64,000 nt of DNA from Bacillota bacterium (GTDB lineage Bacteria > Bacillota > Clostridia > Lachnospirales > Lachnospiraceae), in assembly GCA_023418475.1 (NCBI GenBank), contig JAEZZO010000052.1, positions 1 through 64,000 of the forward strand, read 5' to 3'. Positions 17,022 through 26,611 of the stretch are shown piece after piece. The notes below the pieces were generated by a model. That model was given only the letters and a program-made list of their open reading frames with translations. It was not told the DNA's origin and did no database searches. The position numbers and the translations under genes were made by a program. Every line of letters begins with the position of its first letter. The first letter of the stretch is position 1.

Positions 17022-18467
17022 GTGGGTTCTGAGGAAAAGAAAAACTATATATATAATGTAATTTACCGGTTGTCCATCTGTGTGCTTCCACTGATTGTTA
17101 CACCATATGTAGCAAGGCTTTTAGGAGCAGAGCAGGTTGGTATTTATGCATTTTCAAGTACGGTAGCCTGTTATTTTATTATGATGGGTAAGCTGGGGCT
17201 GGATAATTACGGAAACAGGAGTATTGCCTCCTGTAGAGATGATCTTGAGAAACGAAGCAGGGTATTTTGGGGTATTTATCTGATACAGATCATCACCTCG
17301 CTTGGTTCCATTTTCCTATATATACTGCTGATTTTTACAGTCTTCCGGGAAAACCGTATGATCTATTGGATACAGCTGCTATACGTTGTTTCTGTACTTT
17401 TTGACGTCAGCTGGTTTTTCTATGGTATGGAGAAATTCCTTGTCACGACAGTGCGAAGTCTGGTATCCAGAACCTTAGTGATCGTTTGCGTCTTTGCCTT
17501 TGTACATTCCAGAAATGATCTTTGGATTTATACCTGCATCATGTCGGCTTGCTTTTTGGCAGAACAACTGCTGCTCATACCTTCTTTACCGCGTTATGTG
17601 AAAAGAGGAGTGTTAAAGAAAGAGGATATTATAGTGCATATTTTGCCAAACCTTAAGCTGTTTGTTCCTATCCTGGCACTTAGCATTTACAATTGGATGG
17701 ATAAGATCATGCTTGGCGTGATGGTTGGGAGTAGTGCTGTTGTTGCGTTTTATGCGTATGCCGAAAATATTATTAATCTACCCAAAGGGATTTTATCAGC
17801 GTTGGATACGGTAATGCTTCCGAGAATTACGAGTCTGGTCGTAAAAAATCAAGTGGAAGAGGGCTTGCAGAAGATGCGAAGCTCTATGAGGTTTAACATT
17901 TTTGTATGCTGTGCACTTTGCTTTGGGATTGCTGGAGTATCACCAACCTTTGTACCCTGGTTTTTTGGACCGGAATATAGACCTACTACCTTGCTTACGA
18001 TGGAGCTTGCAATGGTTATGATTCCAATGAGCGTATCAAATGTCGTACAGACACAATATTTGATTCCCTTTCACCTGGAGCATATTTATATCCGGTCCGT
18101 ATTTTTGGGAGCTTTGACAAATACAGTACTCAATCTTGCATTCATTCCGTTTTTTAGAGCATCCGGAGCGGTAATTGGCACTCTGGCAGCAGAAGTAGTA
18201 GTATGTACTTATCAAATGCGTCATGTCAAAGAGGTATACAACTTTCGGCAGCTGCTGCAGGCGTTGTATCCATTCCTGATTTGCGGTATCCTGGAATTTG
18301 GTGCGGTATACTTTATGAGTGATTTGCCGGTTAATCCTTTTTTCCTTCTGCTTTTACAGATCAGTGTGGGAGGGATAGTATATTTGGCCGGATGCGTAAT
18401 ATATTTGGTTTATATCAGCAGGGAATACCGTAATATAGATGAGTTAATCAAGCAACTGAAGCTTTAA
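17022..18467 (+). CDS. Wzx-type oligosaccharide flippase
   Basis: 481 residues, GTG start with GGAGGAT eleven bases upstream and nine bases after the preceding stop. About twelve to fourteen membrane segments. The N-terminus (YNVIYRLSICVLPLIVTPYV) and GAEQVGIYAFSSTVACYF are typical of polysaccharide-synthase family flippases that move undecaprenyl-linked repeat units outward. It is separate from PelG, so the cluster encodes two exporters of the MOP superfamily. This is the main reason to propose a second, lipid-linked glycan. Confidence 0.88.
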   Translation: MGSEEKKNYIYNVIYRLSICVLPLIVTPYVARLLGAEQVGIYAFSSTVACYFIMMGKLGLDNYGNRSIASCRDDLEKRSRVFWGIYLIQIITSLGSIFLYILLIFTVFRENRMIYWIQLLYVVSVLFDVSWFFYGMEKFLVTTVRSLVSRTLVIVCVFAFVHSRNDLWIYTCIMSACFLAEQLLLIPSLPRYVKRGVLKKEDIIVHILPNLKLFVPILALSIYNWMDKIMLGVMVGSSAVVAFYAYAENIINLPKGILSALDTVMLPRITSLVVKNQVEEGLQKMRSSMRFNIFVCCALCFGIAGVSPTFVPWFFGPEYRPTTLLTMELAMVMIPMSVSNVVQTQYLIPFHLEHIYIRSVFLGALTNTVLNLAFIPFFRASGAVIGTLAAEVVVCTYQMRHVKEVYNFRQLLQALYPFLICGILEFGAVYFMSDLPVNPFFLLLLQISVGGIVYLAGCVIYLVYISREYRNIDELIKQLKL

Positions 18468-18490
18468 TCCAAAAAAGGAGCGAGAGCAAA

Positions 18491-20833
18491 ATGATAGTTG
18501 ATACAAATGCATATATCCTGTCAATGTTACAGGTACTGTTATGCTGTTTAATACGGGATTTTCTGATCCCGCTTTTCGTTTGGAGAAATTATCTTAAAAA
18601 GAAGAGCTACAGTTACCGGTTCTGGTTCTGTGTTATTACCCAGGCAGCTTTTTTGATTAATCTGGTATTACTGCTTGGTTTTCTAAATATATGTAACCGC
18701 TATACCATCATGGGAAGTATGGTGATTGTATATTCTCTGATTTATTGGAATTATTCAGACAGAAAATTTTTTCAGTGCTGCAGGGACTGTCCAAGAATAA
18801 TCTATAATGCATATAGGGAAGACAGACTTTTCAAGACAATAGGAAGAGAAGCAGCTAACAGGATTAGAAAATTTGGCGGAGTGATACGGCGTATGCCGGT
18901 ATTTGGCTATTTGAAGAGGGATTGGCTTAATGTAATCGGCGTTACAGTATTAATGGTTTATAATATCTGGTTTCTGACGCATAATGTTATGTTGTATCAT
19001 TGCTATCAATTTTCAGATATACCGGTGCATCAATCCTGGATTTATCATTTGGAGCATGGAACCTTATTCTCGGATGGTATTTATCCCTTTGGGATGCATG
19101 CCATGGTTTATATAATTCGTGTGATCTTCCGACTTAATTTGCGTGAGATTATGTTATATGCGGGGGCTTATCAAACCGTCCTTCTTGTAATTGGTCAATA
19201 TATTCTGGCCAGAGAGATTTTTCATGCAAAATATTCTCCGCTGGCAGTAATTCTGATCTTTAGTTTGATGTTAAATCAAGGTCGTTATGCAGCTTCGCTT
19301 CCGCAGGAAGCCGGTATGTATGCGGTAATAGGCCTGGCGTATTTTATGATGCGTTATCTGCATGAGGATAGAAAGAAGTTTATTTTGGAAGGTGATACAA
19401 AGCTTCGAAGCTTCTTCCGGGTGAATTCCTATATCAACCGGAGGTATCTTAATTCGGATGCACTCCTTTTAATGCTTTGTGTTGCACTTGTAATAGCATA
19501 TCATTTCTATACAGCCTTTGCTGCGGTCTTTCTGGTATTTGCAATTGCATTTTCTTATCTTTTTAAAGTATTAAAAAAGCAATATTTTATACCTTTGATG
19601 TTTTGTGGCATTATGGGAGCTGTGATAGCAGTACTTCCATTTGGAGCGTGTCTGGCGAAGGGGATACCCTTCCAAGAGTCAATGAATTGGGCTACCAGCG
19701 TTATGTCAGGTAAAGAATGGAAGGGAAGTGACACGAATTATCAATCCCAATTAGCGGCAGCGCAGGGGTTGGATAGTCCGGACAGTGACCTTACGGGATC
19801 TGACAAAACAGATACAGAAAAGAAAAAAGTAAAAGTTGACTACACGAAGATGACCCCGGAGGAAATTGTTAAATATTTTTATCAATCTATTTTTAATTTT
19901 GGAACCGTAGCTATGTTTGGCGGCGATGCAACACAGTTGATGTTTGATTGTATGCTGTTTGGCTTCTTTTGTGCACTTGTACTGCTTTTATCAAAAAGGA
20001 CCAGGTCATATGGACATGATTATCAGGCACTAATTCTTTACATGATAATTTTATGTATTGTTGGTGCTGCCGCCTCTCTGGGTATCCCGGAGCTTATTGC
20101 AGCTGCCCGTGCATCCACCTTTGCCGAACCTTTTGTAGGACTGGTCTATATGCTACCGGTGGATTTTGCTTTCCGCGTATTTTCCAGACAAAGGAACCGG
20201 TATTTCCAGGGGGCTCTTAATATGCTCTCGGCGGCTACCTGTGTGGGTGCGGTGCTGCTCATTTTTTCATCCGGTTGTTATCACGCCTTCTTTGATGTGA
20301 ATTTGGCTTATTATAACGAATCAGAGTATGTACTCCGGCATATCAAGCAATCCTATGCGAAGGATACTTATACAATTGTATCACCGACAGAGGAATATTA
20401 TGATGTATTAGACTATGGGTACCATACTGAGTTATCAGAATTTTTGAATATGGTTAACAAAAATCAGAAGGAATTTACATTTCCTACAGAGTATGTCTTC
20501 TTCTTCATTGAAAAACGTGCATTATTGGATCAAAAGTATAAAGATACAAATGTACAACTGAAATATGCGGCTAAGAAGTTCACCTATATGGCAAATTCAC
20601 AGGATTACTATTTTCAGCGAGTCATAATTGAATCACAGGCATATTATTGGGCACATAAATTTCAGCAGATTTACCCTCGTAATTTCAAGATTTTTTATGA
20701 GGATGATATTTATGTGGTATATAAACTGGAGCAGAATACGTATTATCCCTATTCTATGCAGATTGATTATCTGAAGGATTACCGTGATGAGATTGCAAAG
20801 AACGGATGGGACAAAGAAGACAATAATAACTGA
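18491..20833 (+). CDS. Large polytopic membrane protein, polymerase or GT-C-like
   Basis: 780 residues. Roughly twelve to fourteen hydrophobic segments occupy residues about 8-600, and a soluble C-terminal domain covers about 605-780 (rich in Tyr and Phe; ends KNGWDKEDNNN). After the fourth or fifth membrane segment comes an acidic/His motif (SDIPVHQSW, about residues 175-183) in the outward loop, where GT-C glycosyltransferases keep their catalytic Asp. I do not recognise a named family. From its place next to a Wzx-type flippase it is the best candidate for the Wzy-type polymerase or a polyprenyl-phosphate-sugar-dependent transferase. Ribosome site AAAAGGAG before ATG. Confidence 0.65.
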   Translation: MIVDTNAYILSMLQVLLCCLIRDFLIPLFVWRNYLKKKSYSYRFWFCVITQAAFLINLVLLLGFLNICNRYTIMGSMVIVYSLIYWNYSDRKFFQCCRDCPRIIYNAYREDRLFKTIGREAANRIRKFGGVIRRMPVFGYLKRDWLNVIGVTVLMVYNIWFLTHNVMLYHCYQFSDIPVHQSWIYHLEHGTLFSDGIYPFGMHAMVYIIRVIFRLNLREIMLYAGAYQTVLLVIGQYILAREIFHAKYSPLAVILIFSLMLNQGRYAASLPQEAGMYAVIGLAYFMMRYLHEDRKKFILEGDTKLRSFFRVNSYINRRYLNSDALLLMLCVALVIAYHFYTAFAAVFLVFAIAFSYLFKVLKKQYFIPLMFCGIMGAVIAVLPFGACLAKGIPFQESMNWATSVMSGKEWKGSDTNYQSQLAAAQGLDSPDSDLTGSDKTDTEKKKVKVDYTKMTPEEIVKYFYQSIFNFGTVAMFGGDATQLMFDCMLFGFFCALVLLLSKRTRSYGHDYQALILYMIILCIVGAAASLGIPELIAAARASTFAEPFVGLVYMLPVDFAFRVFSRQRNRYFQGALNMLSAATCVGAVLLIFSSGCYHAFFDVNLAYYNESEYVLRHIKQSYAKDTYTIVSPTEEYYDVLDYGYHTELSEFLNMVNKNQKEFTFPTEYVFFFIEKRALLDQKYKDTNVQLKYAAKKFTYMANSQDYYFQRVIIESQAYYWAHKFQQIYPRNFKIFYEDDIYVVYKLEQNTYYPYSMQIDYLKDYRDEIAKNGWDKEDNNN

Positions 20834-20895
20834 TTGAACCGGCAGTGGTTATATGATAGGTTTATGCGTAGAAAACATACTTAAAATGAAGTAAG

Positions 20896-20953
20896 GTTTG
20901 AAGGATAAGCACTTTCAAACTATTTATGAAAGCCTATTCACTTTTTGAATAGG
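20896..20953 (+). other. Two tandem hairpins between membrane protein and GT8 genes
   Basis: GTTTGAA (20896-20902) pairs with TTCAAAC (20914-20920), then CCTATTC (20933-20939) pairs with GAATAGG (20947-20953). Neither is followed by a T run, so they are not ordinary terminators. They could protect or process the mRNA between the two cistrons. Confidence 0.45.
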
Positions 20954-20984
20954 TCGTCAAAAAGGGAAAGGCACGGGTATATGA

Positions 20985-21974
20985 ATGAAAGAGAATAAGA
21001 GATTATGTGTCGCATATTCTTGCGATGATCATTATGCAAAATATCTTGGTATTTCTATGTTATCGCTATTACAAACAAACAGGGAGAATGTACAGATACA
21101 GGTCTTTATTCTTGATTGCGGGATTATGGATACCAACAGGAAAAAGCTTGAGGATATAGCGAGTGAGTATGTGTGCAGTCTGCATTTTGTATCAATGGAG
21201 AAGGTTGTTGCTGGGCTGGATTTACGCATGGGTATCAGAAAGATGCCGGTTGCTTCGTATGCGAGACTTTTCCTGTCAACCGTAATTCCGGAGCTTTATG
21301 ACCGGATTATCTATCTGGACTGTGATACCATTATTAGAGCACCGCTTAATGATTTTTGGAATACTAATCTGGATGGCTATATGGTAGCCGGAGTACAGGA
21401 TACGATTGATAGTTTTTTTGTTAAGAAAATCGGCCTGAAATTGGATGAATATTATATTAATGCAGGAATACTCCTGATTAACCTGGCAGGCTGGCGTGAA
21501 AATCATATGGAAGAGCAATTTATAAATTTTATACAGAAATTTGACGGTAATGTACCATTTCATGACCAGGGAACGATTAATGGTGTCTGTGTGAAAAAGA
21601 AAAAGATCATACCGTTAAGATATAATGCCATTTCAAATATTTACTCTTTTTCAGCAAAGACAATAAAACGAATCTATTTTCTGAACAGCTATTACTCACA
21701 GAAAGAATTGGAGGAAGCTAGGAAAAATCCGGCGATTATTCACTTTACTACAGGGCTGGTGGGAAGACCCTGGGAAGAAAACTGTTCACACCCGATGAAG
21801 GAAGAGTACTTGAAAATAGCCAGAATTTCCCCTTGGAAGGATGATCCGATATTGCCTGACAGCAGAAAATTCATGGTGAAAGCATTTGCAGCCTTTTATA
21901 AGCATATGCCTTTACTTCTTACGGAGACGGTGTATCGGACTATTAGTGAATTGTCACATTTGCGAGAACGATAA
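20985..21974 (+). CDS. GT8 family glycosyltransferase
   Basis: 329 residues. Retaining GT-A enzyme of the LgtC/glycogenin type: VAYSCDDHYAKYLGISMLSL at the N-terminus, DxD motif in YLDCDTII, the FHDQGTING acceptor-site segment and HFTTGLVGRPW near the end. It uses UDP-glucose or UDP-galactose as donor in known members. A second ATG at 20981 is out of frame and runs only five codons. It would complete the glycosyltransferase set, with GalE downstream able to supply UDP-galactose. Confidence 0.88.
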   Translation: MKENKRLCVAYSCDDHYAKYLGISMLSLLQTNRENVQIQVFILDCGIMDTNRKKLEDIASEYVCSLHFVSMEKVVAGLDLRMGIRKMPVASYARLFLSTVIPELYDRIIYLDCDTIIRAPLNDFWNTNLDGYMVAGVQDTIDSFFVKKIGLKLDEYYINAGILLINLAGWRENHMEEQFINFIQKFDGNVPFHDQGTINGVCVKKKKIIPLRYNAISNIYSFSAKTIKRIYFLNSYYSQKELEEARKNPAIIHFTTGLVGRPWEENCSHPMKEEYLKIARISPWKDDPILPDSRKFMVKAFAAFYKHMPLLLTETVYRTISELSHLRER

Positions 21975-22193
21975 CAGAGGTTTTTTATTTAAAATAAAGG
22001 TTGTATAACATGCCTTTTTTACTTTATAATGGTAGGAAAGACAAGGGTTAGAGTAAAATATGAGTTGATTGCAGATACACCTATATATCAGCCTATCTTT
22101 ATGCATAGTATTCATTAAATGTTTGGGTATGTATCAATAATATATAAAATAAAACATGATATGCTGCCAGGCGCGGCGGATTGAGAGGTAAGT

Positions 22194-23201
22194 ATGTCTA
22201 TATTAGTAACCGGTGGTGCAGGCTATATTGGGAGCCATACCTGTATTGCATTATTAAATGCGGGGTATGAGGTAGTAGTTGTTGATAATTTATGCAATTC
22301 AAGTAGAGAAGCACTGAAAAGGGTGGAAGAAATTACCGGTAAAAAAGTTACTTTTTATGAGAAGGATCTGCGGGAAGAAGAGACTGTTAAGGATATTTTT
22401 ATGAAGGAAGATATTACGGCTGTCATACATTTTGCAGGGCTGAAGGCAGTAGGTGAATCTGTCTTTAAACCATTAGAATATTATGGTAATAATTTGACTG
22501 GAACCTTAGTTTTACTTGAGATTATGAAAAGCTTCGGAATCAAAAATCTGATTTTCTCCTCCTCCGCAACCGTATACGGTAAACCGGATTCCGTTCCGAT
22601 CAGAGAAGATTTTCCACGGTCGGCAACGAATCCGTACGGGCGTACGAAATTAATGCTGGAAGATATATTATGTGATCTATACACGGGGGATTCTGAGTGG
22701 AACATCATATTACTGCGATATTTTAATCCTATCGGTGCAGATAAAAGCGGCAGGATCGGTGAAGATCCCAAGGGAATACCCAATAATCTGGTTCCGTATA
22801 TTGCACAGGTTGCAGCTGGAAAACTAAAGAAAGTCAGCGTGTTTGGAGATGATTATGCAACAGTGGATGGAACCGGAGTACGAGACTATATTCATGTGGT
22901 TGATCTTGCGATGGGGCATGTAAAAGCGCTGGAGAAGCTGCAGGAAAACAGGGGTATTTTAACCTATAATCTGGGAACAGGAACCGGTTACAGTGTTTTG
23001 GAGGTTATCCGAAGTTTTGAGAAGGCTTGCGGAAAAGAAATACCCTATGAAATTGTCGAAAGAAGACCAGGGGATATAGATAGCTGTTATGCAGATGCCA
23101 CACTGGCAAAAAGGGAGCTTGGCTGGGAAGCATTAAAGAGCCTGGAGGAAATGTGCGAGGATTCCTGGAGGTGGCAGAGGAATAACCCGAGTGGTTATTA
23201 A
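22194..23201 (+). CDS. galE: UDP-glucose 4-epimerase
   Basis: 335 residues, full length. NAD-binding motif GGAGYIGSH at residues 6-14, catalytic SSATVYG and YGRTK, and the GalE-specific [14 protein letters not shown]. Interconverts UDP-glucose and UDP-galactose, and in many bacteria UDP-GlcNAc and UDP-GalNAc. A UDP-GalNAc supply would fit the Pel polymer made by the upstream genes. Start ATG with GAGAGG upstream. The 219-bp gap from the GT8 gene suggests it can be expressed separately. Unlike the SDR domain at 2976, its catalytic Tyr and Lys are intact. Confidence 0.95.
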   Translation: MSILVTGGAGYIGSHTCIALLNAGYEVVVVDNLCNSSREALKRVEEITGKKVTFYEKDLREEETVKDIFMKEDITAVIHFAGLKAVGESVFKPLEYYGNNLTGTLVLLEIMKSFGIKNLIFSSSATVYGKPDSVPIREDFPRSATNPYGRTKLMLEDILCDLYTGDSEWNIILLRYFNPIGADKSGRIGEDPKGIPNNLVPYIAQVAAGKLKKVSVFGDDYATVDGTGVRDYIHVVDLAMGHVKALEKLQENRGILTYNLGTGTGYSVLEVIRSFEKACGKEIPYEIVERRPGDIDSCYADATLAKRELGWEALKSLEEMCEDSWRWQRNNPSGY

Positions 23202-23244
23202 TCGGGTAGATTTGCCTTTCATTTTCTTATCCATACTACTAGAT

Positions 23245-23290
23245 GGGGATATCATTTTGGTATCGATGTAATGAATGATATCCCCATTAT
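23245..23290. terminator. Long hairpin after galE
   Basis: GGGGATATCATT (23245-23256) pairs perfectly with 23274-23285 over 12 bp. It is followed by ATTATTTGATATT, a weak T-rich tail. It probably ends the galE transcript. Confidence 0.6.
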
Positions 23291-23307
23291 TTGATATTAC
23301 TATAACT

Positions 23308-23405
23308 GATTCGAATGTCAAAAGCCGGATCCAGGTTATGTAGATGAATATATATGTACTCATATTCATCCGGCAAATCTTTTTTAGGCTTTTTACACTC
23401 AAATC
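23308..23405. repeat. Dispersed inverted-repeat element R2, copy A
   Basis: About 98 bp with imperfect terminal inverted repeats: GATTCGAATGTCAAAAGCC at the left and GGCTTTTTACACTCAAATC at the right. The internal segments GATCCAGGTTATG, ATGAATAT/ATATTCATC and GGCAAATC are shared with the copies at 28880 and 30000. No reading frame. It lies between the convergent galE and esterase genes. No clear target duplication is seen around this copy. Confidence 0.75.
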
Positions 23406-23449
23406 TTATAATTATAGAAAAATATGATTTTGATAAATAAATATGCCCT

Positions 23450-24688
23450 TTACCAATCCATAAGAGTTTGAAGTAGTGAGGTTAATTTCTTTGCTGCTTT
23501 TTCATGAGTTATCGGAGAAGGATGCATCTTGGTGCCGTAGCCGTCACTTGCCTTTTCTACAGCAAATCGCATAGAGTAAACCTTTGTATCTCCGGTATCT
23601 TTCCGGTAAGTGCTTACGGCCGCTCGCACATAGGGATACAATTTATCTCCCATCATACCAAGTGTACATAAAATGACTGCGTCAGGATTTCTTTCCCGGA
23701 TCTGTTTCAGAAAGCTGACATAGGCCAGAGCAAATTCTATTTTCTTATTCACATCTTTTTTACAATAGGAATAGTCATTCGTTCCAAGATTTATCACGAT
23801 TATATCAGGAACAAACAGGCTAAAATTCCATGTAATCGTGTCAACTCTAATCTGATTGTCAAAAGCTCCATACGAAAACCCCATTTTGTCATAGTAGATT
23901 GGCAGCAGGCCTCTGGTATTGATTACACCGTTAGCAGTATGACCGGATAGCACTCCATAGCCGCTGAAGGCAACAATACTGTAATCAGCATTAAGTGCCT
24001 GCGCCGTCTTATAGGCATAGGTCTTTGTTACGTCCTCCGTCTGGGTGGAAAATGTCCCTCTCCTGTCAGGATTATCCACTCCATATCCGCAGGTAATGGA
24101 ATCACCGATAAATTCAATCCGGTGAACCTTGTTTGGTGCCGGTGTAACCGTACCTTCCGACAGAACCTTAATTTTACCAATTCCAAGCGTTGAAGAGGCG
24201 GATTCCGATAGCTTGATCACGCGGATCGTCACGGTTTCTATCTGAGTACTATCAAAAACGGTAATTACCTTGTTTTTCTCTTTTAACAGATCGTCTATCA
24301 CCAGTTTATCATTTACATAGATGCCGTAGCGGCAGTAATTACATTCTGCCGTAGCGGAACCGATGATATTATCACCGAGCAGGGTAAGTTCAGCTTTCGC
24401 TCCGGTAAATGTAAATTCTATTCCTGTCCCAGATAATGCAAGCCACAGGGAATTACCCGTCGGATAAGTCCTTCCCAATAATTTTACATTTTCTTTGGTT
24501 GGGAGGTATTCTTTCTCAGAAAGCCTGGAGAGAGCATCGGGCGAAGCTTCTGGGGATGAAGCCATGGCCGCAGGGAGAGACAATGTAATAGAAGTGTTAT
24601 CCATTTCTTTATTTGTTCTTGTACAACCTGCTGATACAATACAGATTAATTCAATTGCAAGTATGACATAAATTATCATTTTCCTCAT
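23450..24688 (-). CDS. Lipoprotein SGNH esterase, CE2-like
   Basis: 412 residues. Lipoprotein signal with lipobox VSAGC (Cys22), then a Ser/Ala/Pro linker, a beta-sandwich domain (about 60-180, GNSLWLALSGTGIEFTFTG) and an SGNH hydrolase domain (about 185-412). Block I is GDSITCGYG, block III is NLGTNDY, and the C-terminal His lies in HPSP. The jelly-roll plus SGNH order is that of carbohydrate esterase family 2, which removes acetyl groups from glycans. Ribosome site GGAGGA nine bases before ATG. Convergent with galE. It may act outside the cell on plant xylan or on the cell's own polysaccharide; the second is inference from position. Confidence 0.85.
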   Translation of the reverse strand: MRKMIIYVILAIELICIVSAGCTRTNKEMDNTSITLSLPAAMASSPEASPDALSRLSEKEYLPTKENVKLLGRTYPTGNSLWLALSGTGIEFTFTGAKAELTLLGDNIIGSATAECNYCRYGIYVNDKLVIDDLLKEKNKVITVFDSTQIETVTIRVIKLSESASSTLGIGKIKVLSEGTVTPAPNKVHRIEFIGDSITCGYGVDNPDRRGTFSTQTEDVTKTYAYKTAQALNADYSIVAFSGYGVLSGHTANGVINTRGLLPIYYDKMGFSYGAFDNQIRVDTITWNFSLFVPDIIVINLGTNDYSYCKKDVNKKIEFALAYVSFLKQIRERNPDAVILCTLGMMGDKLYPYVRAAVSTYRKDTGDTKVYSMRFAVEKASDGYGTKMHPSPITHEKAAKKLTSLLQTLMDW

Positions 24689-24951
24689 AACAGCATTCCT
24701 CCATTATGTGGTAATTCATTATCCAATAGGATATCACGTAAGGGAAGAATAATCAATAAAGAGAAAGTATTGTATACAGGATTTATCGCTTTTGATATTG
24801 ATCGTTTATCCATATAATTCTTTATTTATTATGAAGAAAGTAATACGAAAGATCAAATTGTTGTACCTTATACAGTGAGAACAGGGTACCTTATTAAAGA
24901 AATTAAATGTATTTCAGTTGAAATTATTTTATAAAAAGCCTACAATAACTA

Positions 24952-24960
24952 TGCTATAAT
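24952..24960 (+). promoter_or_regulatory. Extended -10 promoter of the cysteine synthase gene
   Basis: TGCTATAAT is a TGN-extended -10 element 59 bases before the start codon. No good -35 lies 17 bases upstream (TAAAAA). The rest of the 330-base gap 24689-25018, between divergent genes, shows nothing else I can name; no T-box or S-box features were seen. Confidence 0.5.
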
Positions 24961-25018
24961 TCAGGGGTATCATGAAATGGCAGAATAATATTTAATAGCC
25001 AGGAAAGAGGTTAAGCAC

Positions 25019-25948
25019 ATGATTTATCATAATATACTGGAAGCAATTGGACATACGCCGATGATCCGACTTAATAATATACCTGATCCGGCCGGAGCTG
25101 AGATATTAGTGAAATTTGAAGGACTTAATGTGGGAGGTTCTATTAAAACCAGGACCGCTTATAATATGATTGCTGCTGCAGAACGGCAAGGAATGATAAA
25201 TAAGGATACAATTATTGTTGAACCAACCAGTGGTAACCAGGGAATTGGATTAGCCTTAATTGGTGCTGTAAAAGGTTATCGGACCATTATCATTATGCCG
25301 GATTCAGTAAGTGAGGAGCGAAGAAAACTGGTCAAGCATTATGGTTCGGAGGTTATACTGATACATGATGATGGTGATATCGGAGCATGCATTGAGGAAT
25401 GTTTAAGAACAGCGTTAAACATGAAGAAAGAAAACTCTAAGGTATATGTTCCGCAGCAATTCGAAAATCTGGCAAATCCTATGGTACATAAGCATCATAC
25501 AGGAATTGAAATACTGGAACAGGTTGAAGGACCGATTCATGGATTCTGCTCGGGAATAGGAACTGGAGGTACAATTACTGGAATAGGTGAAGTGCTTAAG
25601 GCACAAAATCCAGATATTGAAATCTGGGCAGTGGAGCCGGAAAATGCGGCGATTTTAGCTGGAGGCACCATTGGAACTCACCTGCAGATGGGGATTGGTG
25701 ATGGAGTAATTCCAAAAAATTTGAACCAGAACATTTATAATCATCTTTATATGGTTTCTGATGAGGAAGCGATAAAAACCTCCAGGGATCTGGCCAGGAG
25801 GGAAGGCCTTATGTGTGGAATTTCCAGCGGAACAAATGTGGCAGCAGCATTGGCACTTGCTAAAAAGCTAGGTAAGGGTAAAACGGTTGTGACTGTTTTA
25901 CCAGACACCGCGGAACGTTATTTTAGTACACCGCTTTTTGATGAATAG
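25019..25948 (+). CDS. Cysteine synthase family protein (PLP-dependent)
   Basis: 309 residues. Fold-type II PLP enzyme: the PLP lysine lies in GGSIKTRTAY, the substrate loop is TSGNQGIG, and the phosphate-binding loop is SGIGTGGTITG. The C-terminus keeps GISSGTNVAAAL and TVLPDTAERYFS. These are the marks of O-acetylserine sulfhydrylase (CysK/CysM), which makes cysteine from O-acetylserine and sulfide. Ribosome site AGGAAAGAGG eight bases before ATG. It stands alone. The common KDR at the PLP site is KTR here, which could indicate a related beta-replacement enzyme, so I give no symbol. Confidence 0.85.
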   Translation: MIYHNILEAIGHTPMIRLNNIPDPAGAEILVKFEGLNVGGSIKTRTAYNMIAAAERQGMINKDTIIVEPTSGNQGIGLALIGAVKGYRTIIIMPDSVSEERRKLVKHYGSEVILIHDDGDIGACIEECLRTALNMKKENSKVYVPQQFENLANPMVHKHHTGIEILEQVEGPIHGFCSGIGTGGTITGIGEVLKAQNPDIEIWAVEPENAAILAGGTIGTHLQMGIGDGVIPKNLNQNIYNHLYMVSDEEAIKTSRDLARREGLMCGISSGTNVAAALALAKKLGKGKTVVTVLPDTAERYFSTPLFDE

Positions 25949-26162
25949 TTGGAACATAGATATAAATAATGAGAAATTATTGAGGATGTATACCGGAACT
26001 CGGAAATAAAAATATGTTAAAATTATCATTATTTGATGCAAAAAAACCTTTTATCTCTCATCAGCTAGTGCTTTAATGGAGAAAGGTAATCTTTTAACTC
26101 ATTTTTACTGATAAAATTCAACTCTCAACAGCAATTTAATATTGCCGAAATTAAAACAAAGT

Positions 26163-26197
26163 GAAATGACCGCCAGGGGGAGCCAGGCGGTCATTTC
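26163..26197. other. Strong GC-rich hairpin in a gene-free gap
   Basis: GAAATGACCGCC (26163-26174) pairs perfectly with GGCGGTCATTTC (26186-26197) around an 11-base G-rich loop. It is by far the most GC-rich part of the 663-base gap 25949-26611. No T run follows on the plus strand. It might end a transcript from either side or be part of a small RNA. The remainder of the gap is AT-rich and I see no gene in it. Confidence 0.5.
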
Positions 26198-26611
26198 GAT
26201 GAGGGGAGTATAAATAATTAATAAGGGGTTATATAATGTGCTATGGGATATAATCTCTAGCACTTGTTTATTATAATACAGATTTATCAATAATGCAATG
26301 ATTTTATTAACCTATCTCTATAAAATATTAACATTTGTTGAATAAAATGACATAAAATGCATTAAAATGAAAGAGTATGTCGTATGATTTATAATGCATA
26401 GTAGAAATTAATTTTTGATAATTTACTCTAAAATACTTGAATTTTGAATACAACGTACAGATATTAATGGATTGGAAGAATTGGTGCTTTTATTCGAGAT
26501 GGAAAAGAAAATAAATATATACTCAGATCGCTGAATATTTAGCACTATATTGCAGATAATATTAATGCAATATGAAATTTGCAAATCAGTTTATTTTAAT
26601 AGGAGGCCACT

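Noticed and set aside
26105..26290. Minus-strand open frame across the GC-rich hairpin
   Set aside because: No ribosome site, no family resemblance, and it contains the 12-bp perfect hairpin, which is unlikely inside a coding sequence of this composition.
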